From: Dethiobacter sp.
GTDB lineage: Bacteria > Bacillota_D > Dethiobacteria > Dethiobacterales > Dethiobacteraceae
Assembly (NCBI GenBank): GCA_018333395.1
Contig: JAGXSQ010000029.1
Span: 1 to 8,712, forward strand
DNA: 8,712 bases
Direction of reading: 5' to 3'
The notes under the pieces were generated by a model, which was not told the DNA's origin, did no database searches, and saw only the letters and a program-made list of their open reading frames with translations. Both the position numbers and the translations under genes were made by a program. This document shows, in pieces, positions 1 to 4,922 of this stretch (position 1 is the first letter of the stretch; every line of letters starts with the position of its first letter).

Positions 1-75
1 GGCCCCTTGGTCAAGCGGTCAAGACACCGCCCTTTCAAGGCGGTAACGCGGGTTCGATTCCCGCAGGGGTCACCA
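1..75 (+). tRNA. tRNA-Glu (anticodon UUC)
   Basis: A complete cloverleaf can be folded by eye. The acceptor stem is 1-7 with 65-71 (one G-T wobble). The D stem is GTC 10-12 with GAC 23-25. The anticodon stem is CCGCC 27-31 with GGCGG 39-43, around the loop CTTTCAA, which puts anticodon TTC at 34-36. The T stem is GCGGG 48-52 with CCCGC 60-64, around loop TTCGATT. The discriminator A is at 72 and CCA (73-75) is encoded in the DNA. UUC reads the glutamate codons GAA and GAG. The gene begins at the first base of the window, so its promoter, and whether it belongs to a longer tRNA cluster, cannot be seen. Confidence 0.97.
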
Positions 76-84
76 AAAAAAAGC

Positions 85-120
85 AAGACCATAATATATT
101 ATGGTCTTTTAATTTTTTTT
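85..120 (+). terminator. Intrinsic terminator of tRNA-Glu
   Basis: A perfect 24-base palindrome (85-108, arm AAGACCATAAT) is followed by a run of Ts (113-120). The stem is AT-rich, but the pairing is perfect and the U-tract long. It begins 10 bases after the tRNA CCA end, so it most likely ends the tRNA transcript. An A-rich stretch (74-82) precedes it, so it could also act on the opposite strand, although no convergent gene is visible. Confidence 0.85.
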
Positions 121-127
121 AAGAAAA

Positions 128-133
128 TATAAT
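128..133 (+). promoter_or_regulatory. Candidate -10 element for the M23 peptidase gene
   Basis: TATAAT, a perfect consensus -10 hexamer, lies just after the tRNA terminator and 91 bases upstream of the start codon. There is no convincing -35: the hexamer at 17-bp spacing is TCTTTT, inside the terminator U-tract. There is no TG extension either. Transcription would start near 139-141, at the GCAGGACTTTT segment. AT-rich DNA gives such hexamers by chance, so this is tentative. Confidence 0.4.
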
Positions 134-178
134 ATGTCAGCAGGACTTTTAACAAAGCGTGCCGAACAATAGCCCGGA

Positions 179-193
179 GAGTCGGAAAGACTC
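179..193 (+). other. Small leader hairpin upstream of the M23 peptidase gene
   Basis: GAGTC (179-183) pairs with GACTC (189-193) around a GGAAA loop. It ends about 20 bases before the ribosome binding site (GAGGTGA, 214-220) of the peptidase gene and is not followed by a U-tract, so it is not a terminator. It could stabilise the leader RNA or be chance. I see no larger conserved riboswitch fold in 134-224. Confidence 0.25.
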
Positions 194-224
194 ACTCTAA
201 AATCGGTAACTGTGAGGTGAATGA

Positions 225-1616
225 ATGATTAAGGCCAAGAACATCTCCACGCTGACCGGTAGACTTAAGGAGCGGGGAACGGCGGCATCACAGCTGGGCA
301 TGGGAGTCCTGCTGACGGTTTTGCTAGCGGTAGCCGGATTCCTGTACGCTTATAATAGTTCCTTAATGTATGTAGTGTACCTAAATGATGAAGAAATCGG
401 GTTTGTGAAGAGCGATACCGCCATTCTTGACTATGTCGCCCTTCTTCAAGAGGAGGCGGCTGCTTCCTGGGGGCTGGAGGTTAGGCCAGACCAGCATATT
501 CGCGTAGAGAGGGTACGGCGCCAAGGCGCGTCAGCGGAGGACTTGTTGGTCAAAGAGCACCTGCGTCAGCACCTTGAATACGATGTCTATGCTTACTTGA
601 TTCATGTTAATGATAAGCCGACTCTGGCCGTCAGGACTTATGAGGAATACCAGCAAGTTCTTGACAAGCTGAAGAACTCCTTTGTCAGCGGACGCTCCAA
701 CGCCGTTGTCCGGGAGATTGTACTTAATGACCGGGTAGAAGCGAGAAAGGTCTTGGTTGAATCGGGAGATCTGTACAGCGCGGACAAAGCAGTAGAGATA
801 CTGCGCCGTGGCACGGACAGACGGGAAACGTACCTGGTCTCACGCGGCGACTCGCTGTGGACTATCGCCCGCAACAAGGGGATGACCGTAGCGGCGATAC
901 AGGCGGCCAATCCGCAGCTGGAAAAAGTCGACCGCCTGCAGGTTGGCGACAAAATAAATTTGGTTGTTCCGGAGCCGCTGGTCGATATTTCCGTGACCAA
1001 GGTCGTGGAACTGGTAGAGCGTATTCCCTTCCGCACCACCTATCAGAATGACAGCAGAATGTACCGTGGCACTACCAGGGTGATGACACGCGGAAGAGAA
1101 GGCTCTAAAGAAGTTACCTATCGTATTAAAAGTACAAACGAGCGCGAGGTACAGCGCGAAGTAATCAAGGAAGTAATTGTAGAAGAACCGCAGGATCAGG
1201 TGATGGCTCGCGGAACGTCTACCGCTCCGGTTATCGGCCGTGGCTCCTTCTCCTGGCCGATGCCCTCCAGCTTTAGGATTACCTCTAAATTTGGTCCGCG
1301 CGGCCGCGGTTTTCATCCGGGCGTAGACATTGGTGCGCAAACCGGGACAGACGTCCTAGCGGCTGACGATGGCATTGTCGCCTTTGCCGGGTGGGCCGGT
1401 GCTTACGGGATACTTGTTTCCATCGACCACGGCAACGGCTATGTGACTAAATACGCGCATAACTCCCGGGCGCTGGTTGTCGAAGGGCAGAGAGTAGAGA
1501 AGGGACAGCGCATTGCTCGCTCCGGCAATACGGGAAACTCCACCGGCCCGCACCTGCATTTCGAAATAGTGCGTCGCGGGAGAGCGCTTAACCCATTGGC
1601 TTTTTTCCGTCGATAG
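225..1616 (+). CDS. Membrane-anchored LysM-G5-M23 peptidoglycan endopeptidase
   Basis: This 463-residue protein is probably a zinc endopeptidase that cuts peptidoglycan cross-links outside the membrane. A short basic N-terminus precedes one membrane segment (about 25-44). Two related units follow (about 48-98 and 122-173, each with a V/I-x-L/V-ND strand motif). A LysM wall-binding domain is at about 202-248 (YLVSRGDSLWTIARNKGM), a G5 domain at about 253-330, and a C-terminal M23/LytM domain at about 341-461. The M23 zinc ligands are visible as H364 and D368 (GFHPGVDIG) and H445 in HLHFEI; H412 and H443 match the catalytic histidines of the family. ATG 225 was chosen because GAGGTGA lies four bases upstream; an ATG at 221 opens only three codons. 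The gene is monocistronic, with a terminator just after it. Its placement beside walRK fits a role as a wall hydrolase in that regulon (inference). Confidence 0.93.
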   Translation: MIKAKNISTLTGRLKERGTAASQLGMGVLLTVLLAVAGFLYAYNSSLMYVVYLNDEEIGFVKSDTAILDYVALLQEEAAASWGLEVRPDQHIRVERVRRQGASAEDLLVKEHLRQHLEYDVYAYLIHVNDKPTLAVRTYEEYQQVLDKLKNSFVSGRSNAVVREIVLNDRVEARKVLVESGDLYSADKAVEILRRGTDRRETYLVSRGDSLWTIARNKGMTVAAIQAANPQLEKVDRLQVGDKINLVVPEPLVDISVTKVVELVERIPFRTTYQNDSRMYRGTTRVMTRGREGSKEVTYRIKSTNEREVQREVIKEVIVEEPQDQVMARGTSTAPVIGRGSFSWPMPSSFRITSKFGPRGRGFHPGVDIGAQTGTDVLAADDGIVAFAGWAGAYGILVSIDHGNGYVTKYAHNSRALVVEGQRVEKGQRIARSGNTGNSTGPHLHFEIVRRGRALNPLAFFRR

Positions 1617-1651
1617 GCGAAAGACTCTAAAGAGCAAGAACAGGAAAAAGG

Positions 1652-1677
1652 AAGCCCGGCGGAAAAGCCGGGCTTTT
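1652..1677 (+). terminator. Intrinsic terminator of the M23 peptidase gene
   Basis: AAGCCCGGC (1652-1660) pairs with GCCGGGCTT (1667-1675) around a GGAAAA loop: a nine-pair GC-rich stem running into TTTT (1674-1677). It starts 36 bases after the TAG stop. It separates the peptidase transcript from the walRK cluster, so the cluster needs its own promoter downstream. Confidence 0.88.
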
Positions 1678-1698
1678 GTCATGCAAAAATAAATTCCT

Positions 1699-1715
1699 TG
1701 TAACATGCCTGTAAT
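1699..1715 (+). promoter_or_regulatory. WalR (YycF) binding box
   Basis: TGTAAC-ATGCC-TGTAAT matches the published WalR consensus TGTWAH-N5-TGTWAH at every specified position, with the 11-base repeat period typical of OmpR/PhoB-family sites. With equal base frequencies I estimate about 0.04 chance matches for a window this size on both strands. It sits just after the M23 terminator, at the -35 position of an extended -10 promoter (1723-1731), with 10 bases between the box and the -10 hexamer. That is the spacing expected of a PhoB-family activator. The walR gene lies in the downstream operon, so this implies autoregulation. Confidence 0.75.
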
Positions 1716-1722
1716 CTTTTAT

Positions 1723-1731
1723 TGCTACACT
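1723..1731 (+). promoter_or_regulatory. Extended -10 promoter under the WalR box
   Basis: TGC-TACACT combines a TG extension with a -10 hexamer matching TATAAT at four of six positions. No -35 hexamer is recognisable at 17-18 bp; the WalR box occupies that place, as expected of an activator-dependent promoter. Transcription would start near 1738, giving a leader of about 120 nt before the gene at 1860, or a short RNA ending at the T-run near 1795. Confidence 0.5.
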
Positions 1732-1765
1732 AGAAACAAGTTAATCCCCTCTTATTTAGAGTTTT

Positions 1766-1795
1766 GACGTGGCACAGGTCGCGTCGTTTTTTTTT
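1766..1795 (+). terminator. Terminator-like hairpin in the leader (possible attenuator)
   Basis: GACGTGGC (1766-1773) can pair with GTCGCGTC (1778-1785) around the loop ACAG: eight pairs including two G-U wobbles. One G and then nine Ts (1787-1795) follow. This is intrinsic-terminator architecture. It lies downstream of the WalR-box promoter and upstream of the operon's first gene, so it would attenuate that promoter or define a roughly 57-nt RNA. It could instead be a second stop for readthrough from the M23 gene. I found no obvious antiterminator pairing. Confidence 0.5.
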
Positions 1796-1798
1796 CAG

Positions 1799-1816
1799 AG
1801 ATTTCCAGAGAAATCT
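1799..1816 (+). other. Hairpin following the T-run in the operon leader
   Basis: AGATTTC (1799-1805) pairs perfectly with GAAATCT (1810-1816) around CAGA. It directly follows the T-run. An alternative pairing is possible: CAGAG at 1796-1800 or 1806-1810 with CTCTG at 1825-1829, which would break this hairpin. The stretch could therefore switch between folds, but the sequence alone does not show that it does. Confidence 0.3.
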
Positions 1817-1827
1817 GCTCGTTACTC

Positions 1828-1836
1828 TGCTATGAT
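1828..1836 (+). promoter_or_regulatory. Second candidate extended -10 promoter, proximal to the metallopeptidase gene
   Basis: TGC-TATGAT has a TG extension and a hexamer with five of six consensus bases. No -35 is recognisable (GAGAAA at 17 bp). Transcription would start near 1843, immediately before the G10 tract, giving a leader of under 20 nt. If real, this promoter would bypass the upstream terminator-like hairpin and be independent of WalR. Confidence 0.4.
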
Positions 1837-1840
1837 AGAG

Positions 1841-1856
1841 AAGAGGGGGGGGGGAG
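1841..1856 (+). promoter_or_regulatory. Ribosome-binding region built on a G10 homopolymer
   Basis: AAGA is followed by ten consecutive Gs (1845-1854) and AG, then CTT and the ATG at 1860. Parts of the tract (GAGG at 1843-1846, GGAG at 1853-1856) can pair with the 3' end of 16S rRNA, but at 13 or 3 bases from the start codon, both away from the optimum. Tract length therefore sets the spacing. CCCCTCTT at 1746-1753 is complementary to AAGAGGGG at 1841-1848 and could mask the site in the long leader RNA. Confidence 0.6.
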
Positions 1857-1859
1857 CTT

Positions 1860-2753
1860 ATGCCTTGGGGTATCACGCTTGGGAAAAAGACCCGGCCAGT
1901 ACCTTTAGGTGCTATTTTGCTTGCTGTTATGGCGCTTGTTTTTGTGAGTGTGGACATAGCAGACGTCTGGCGTGGCCTCACGACTAGCGCCGTCCGCCGC
2001 CATTACCGCGGCTGGCCTTCTCTGGAAAGCAACCGGTTCCATGTGCGCTTTACCGAAAAGGACCGGGAGTGGGCGGAATGGGTAGCTGCCGAAGCGGAGC
2101 GGGCCGCCAGCCTCGTGGAAAATATCCTGCCTTACACGCCGCCTGCTGCCAAGCCTTGGCTGGTTATTGCTCCTGACCAATCTTCTATCAGACAGGCTTT
2201 CGGCTGGGGGGAAGGAACCGGGGCGCTGGGCGTTTATCTGCTAGAGACCATTATTATACTTTCGCCGCAAGCGTATGAAGGGGTCGATGACGCCGAGCGA
2301 CGGCTATTTTTTGCGCGGCAGGGGCCGCTGGTACATGAAGTTACTCATTATGTCCTGGATGTCAGAACGGGAGGGAACTACCCGCGCTGGTTTAGCGAGG
2401 GGTTAGCTCAGCTGCTAGAGTACCAGCTGCTCGGCTTTGAGTGGCTGGAGGCGGACAGTTCTCTTGGGCAAAGGCTCTATAAGCAGGACGAGCTCGACTA
2501 CTCGTTTGCAGAGCTGCCGAGGCAGGCGTTGGCCTACAGGCAGGCTTTGAGCATGGTTACGTACCTGGAATCGCTACGCGGGCTGGACGGTCTTAATCTC
2601 CTGCTGGACAAACTGGCAAAGGACAGGCCTTTTTATCTGGCTGTAGAAGCGGTTTACGGTCAGGACAGAAACGCGTTGGTGGAAAGCTGGCGGTCCTGGT
2701 TTCCGGCGGAGGGGCGCTGGTTTTTGCCGGTAGCAGGAATAGAAGCAGGTTAA
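1860..2753 (+). CDS. Membrane-anchored gluzincin, peptidase-MA-like
   Basis: This 297-residue protein has one N-terminal membrane segment (about 15-34, after basic residues KKTR) and an extracytoplasmic metallopeptidase domain. The zinc site is visible: HEVTH at 159-163 with E180 in WFSEGLAQ as the third ligand, 17 residues after the second histidine. That HExxH...E pattern is the gluzincin signature and resembles the Peptidase_MA_2 family. The C-terminal half is helical, ending in a hydrophobic-aromatic stretch (WRSWFPAEGRWFLPV). The substrate is unknown; a wall or envelope protein is plausible from the neighbours. It is the first gene of the walRK cluster, 38 bases from the likely walR start with no terminator between, so it is probably co-transcribed with walRK. 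The ATG at 1860 is the only start next to a purine-rich site; later ATG codons lack one. Confidence 0.85.
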   Translation: MPWGITLGKKTRPVPLGAILLAVMALVFVSVDIADVWRGLTTSAVRRHYRGWPSLESNRFHVRFTEKDREWAEWVAAEAERAASLVENILPYTPPAAKPWLVIAPDQSSIRQAFGWGEGTGALGVYLLETIIILSPQAYEGVDDAERRLFFARQGPLVHEVTHYVLDVRTGGNYPRWFSEGLAQLLEYQLLGFEWLEADSSLGQRLYKQDELDYSFAELPRQALAYRQALSMVTYLESLRGLDGLNLLLDKLAKDRPFYLAVEAVYGQDRNALVESWRSWFPAEGRWFLPVAGIEAG

Positions 2754-2778
2754 GACGAAGTAATAAAAAAAATTCTGC

Positions 2779-2783
2779 AGGAG
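2779..2783 (+). promoter_or_regulatory. Shine-Dalgarno that decides the walR start
   Basis: AGGAG at 2779-2783 overlaps the first base of the upstream in-frame GTG (2783), so that codon cannot be its start. In-frame TTG codons lie 5 bases (2789) and 8 bases (2792) beyond it. TTG 2792 gives the N-terminus MIGRKILVVDDE, closest to the MDKKILVVDDE of Bacillus WalR. Confidence 0.65.
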
Positions 2784-2791
2784 TGAAGTTG

Positions 2792-3493
2792 TTGATCGGT
2801 CGGAAGATTCTCGTCGTCGACGACGAAAAGCCTATTGCCGAAATCCTGCGCTACAATCTGGAGCAGGAAGGCTTTACTGTTCTGCTCGCTTACGACGGCG
2901 AGGAGGCGTTGCGTCTGGCAAGCACAGAGCGCCCAGACTTGTTGCTGCTGGACATCATGCTGCCGAGGAAAGATGGCTTTGACGTTTGCCGTCAAATCCG
3001 CCTAACGGAAAATGTACCGATTATCATGCTGACCGCCAAGGATACGGAGCTCGATAAAGTGCTGGGGTTGGAGCTGGGTGCCGACGACTATGTTACCAAG
3101 CCTTTTTCCGCTCGGGAAGTGGTAGCACGCGTCAAGGCCCAACTGCGGCGTTCCCAGAACACTAGAGGGCAGGAGGCGGGGGAAAGACTGGTCTATCACG
3201 ACCTAGTGGTTGATAATGGCTGCATGGAAGTGACCAAGGGCGGCCAGGCAGTAGACTTGACTTACCGGGAGTTCCTTTTGCTCGTTTATCTGCTGCGACA
3301 TCCCGGGTATGTCATCAGCCGGGAGAAACTGCTGACAGAAGTTTGGGGCTATGATTTTTACGGAGACGAACGGACGGTTGATGTGGCCATCAGGCGCTTG
3401 CGTGAAAAAATAGAGCAGGATCCGAGCCAACCATACTACATTCAGACGAAACGCGGGGCAGGATATTTTTTCAGGAGAGCGGGGCATGTTTAG
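2792..3493 (+). CDS. walR: Response regulator WalR (YycF), OmpR/PhoB family
   Basis: This is the DNA-binding response regulator of the essential cell-wall two-component system. From TTG 2792 it has 233 residues (236 from GTG 2783, whose ribosome site would overlap it). The receiver domain spans about 3-117: acidic pocket D10/D11, phospho-acceptor D54 in LLLDIMLPRKDG, T81 and K103. A winged-helix Trans_reg_C domain fills about 132-230, with YREFLLLVYLL and the recognition-helix region ERTVDVAIRRLREKIE. Receiver segments PIIMLTAKD and LGADDYVTKPFS are nearly identical to Bacillus WalR. T102 matches the Thr101 reported as a PrkC target there. It overlaps walK by 8 bases, so the two are translationally coupled. 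The WalR box upstream of the operon implies that it regulates its own synthesis. Confidence 0.95.
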   Translation: MIGRKILVVDDEKPIAEILRYNLEQEGFTVLLAYDGEEALRLASTERPDLLLLDIMLPRKDGFDVCRQIRLTENVPIIMLTAKDTELDKVLGLELGADDYVTKPFSAREVVARVKAQLRRSQNTRGQEAGERLVYHDLVVDNGCMEVTKGGQAVDLTYREFLLLVYLLRHPGYVISREKLLTEVWGYDFYGDERTVDVAIRRLREKIEQDPSQPYYIQTKRGAGYFFRRAGHV

Positions 3494-4922
3494 GAGCATC
3501 CAGTGGAAAATAGTCCTCATCTACGCGCTGCTGATCCTCCTGGCCATGCAGTTTTTTGCTGTGTTCCTTACGCAGGCTCTGGAGCGATACTACCTGAACA
3601 CCTACTCGACAAGCCTGGCGTCGCAAGGACTGCTTCTAGCTAACTTTCTGCAACGCTATTTGGTTAAGGAGGAAGACGGTGAGGCGCTTGATCGCTTGGT
3701 GGGAGAATTTTCACGCTATGCCGGGGCTACGGAAATCCTAGTCCTGGATGCTTTCGGCCGTGTCCTTTCTTCCTCTCGTCCGGAGGCTGATGTGCGCGGC
3801 CAGCGCATTATACAGGAAGAGATTACACGCGCTTTAGCGGGCAGCCGCAGCGAGGAGATTAGGCTCGACCCAGTCACCAGGGAACGTGTTAAATATCTGG
3901 CTCTCCCTATCCGCTCGGGTGAGAAGACGCTTGGTGTCGTGTATCTGGCCGGTTCGCTCGAACCGATTTATCAGACGCTACGTGAAATTCTGTACATTTT
4001 CCTTACCGGTGCCCTGCTCGTCATTAGCGTGACGGTGCTGCTGGGGTTTATTCTGGCTAAGACGATTGCCGGGCCGATAAAAGAGGTTACGTCCAAAGCA
4101 GCGCGCATTGCTCACGGTGACTTTGGCCAGCTCCTGCTGGTGCGCTCCGCAGATGAAATCGGGCAATTAAGCGAGATGTTCAATTATCTTTCACAGAAAC
4201 TGGAGGCGACGCTACGTATCCAGCGGGAATTTGTGGCCAATGTTTCCCACGAACTGCGCACACCGCTCACTACTTTGAAAAGCTACACCGAGACGCTGTT
4301 GGCCGGCGCCATGCACCAGCCGGGCGTCTGCCACTCTTTCCTCGTAACCATGGAGGGCGAAACAGAACGGATGGTCCGGTTGGTTAAAGACCTGCTGGTT
4401 CTTTCCCAGCTCGACTACCTGCAGGTGAGATGGCGAAAACAAAGACAGCCACTGGATGAGCTGGTCAGGGAAGTTGTCAGTGAATTAAAGCCTGGCTACG
4501 AGGAACAAGGGCGTACTGTCAGGACGTCTTTGCCGCCGAAACCGGTGCCGGTGTTTTTTGACCGCGACAAAATAAAGCAGGTCCTGCTGAATGTAATGCA
4601 AAACGCTTTCCAGTACACAGCGCGGAACGGCTGTATAGACGTTACCCTAGCTGATGGTCAGGACCAGGCTGTAATTACTGTCCGCGATAACGGTATCGGC
4701 ATTCCTTTGGAAGACACAGAGCGTGTTTTTGAGCGCTTTTACCGTGTGGACAAGGCTCGCTCGCGCGACTTGGGCGGTACTGGCCTGGGTCTTTCTATTG
4801 CCCGTGAAATTATGGAAGGACATGGAGGGGCCATCCGTATGGTGAGCGAACCAAACCTCTTTACCTTAGTCACTATCATACTGCCGTACTGTCCGGGCGC
4901 TAATGGAGGGGAGACAGGGTGA
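3486..4922 (+). CDS. walK: Sensor histidine kinase WalK (YycG), lacking the PAS domain
   Basis: The membrane kinase partner of WalR, 478 residues. Domains in order: membrane segment 1 (about 9-29); an extracytoplasmic sensor of about 135 residues resembling a PDC/Cache fold (LVLDAFGRVLSSSRPEADVRG); membrane segment 2 (about 168-190); HAMP (about 190-242); the H-box SHELRTP with phospho-acceptor H255; then the ATPase domain with an N-box (NVMQNAFQYT, 369-378), G1 (DNGIGIP, 401-407), F-box (FERFYRVDKARSR) and G2 (GGTGLGLSI, 430-438). HAMP runs straight into the H-box, leaving no room for the cytoplasmic PAS of Bacillus WalK (611 residues). The N-terminal FRSIQWKIVLIYALLILLAMQ closely resembles Bacillus WalK. 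The start ATG overlaps the walR stop and has AGGAGA 7 bases upstream. GTGA joins it to yycH. Confidence 0.94.
   Translation: MFRSIQWKIVLIYALLILLAMQFFAVFLTQALERYYLNTYSTSLASQGLLLANFLQRYLVKEEDGEALDRLVGEFSRYAGATEILVLDAFGRVLSSSRPEADVRGQRIIQEEITRALAGSRSEEIRLDPVTRERVKYLALPIRSGEKTLGVVYLAGSLEPIYQTLREILYIFLTGALLVISVTVLLGFILAKTIAGPIKEVTSKAARIAHGDFGQLLLVRSADEIGQLSEMFNYLSQKLEATLRIQREFVANVSHELRTPLTTLKSYTETLLAGAMHQPGVCHSFLVTMEGETERMVRLVKDLLVLSQLDYLQVRWRKQRQPLDELVREVVSELKPGYEEQGRTVRTSLPPKPVPVFFDRDKIKQVLLNVMQNAFQYTARNGCIDVTLADGQDQAVITVRDNGIGIPLEDTERVFERFYRVDKARSRDLGGTGLGLSIAREIMEGHGGAIRMVSEPNLFTLVTIILPYCPGANGGETG

Noticed and set aside
1..75. tRNA-Glu as an integration site for a mobile element
   Set aside because: No integrase, no duplicated tRNA end and no foreign-looking genes are in the window; the following genes are housekeeping wall genes.
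85..108. 24-base perfect palindrome as a protein-binding operator
   Set aside because: It is followed by a T-run directly after a tRNA gene, so an intrinsic terminator explains it fully.
149..154. TTAACA, a reverse WalR half-site upstream of the M23 gene
   Set aside because: No second half-site lies 5 bases away on either side, so it is not a WalR box; the M23 gene has no visible direct WalR site.
134..224. Riboswitch (for example c-di-AMP type, often before wall hydrolases)
   Set aside because: The stretch is too short and I could fold only one small five-pair hairpin; no conserved core is recognisable.
840..1340. Long minus-strand open frame antisense to the M23 peptidase gene
   Set aside because: It mirrors a well-supported gene, has no recognisable domain and no ribosome site; a shadow frame of GC-rich coding sequence.
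1769..1987. Small plus-strand frame overlapping the leader and start of the metallopeptidase gene
   Set aside because: It crosses the hairpin, T-run and G10 tract and enters the gluzincin gene in another frame; no ribosome site; compositional artefact.
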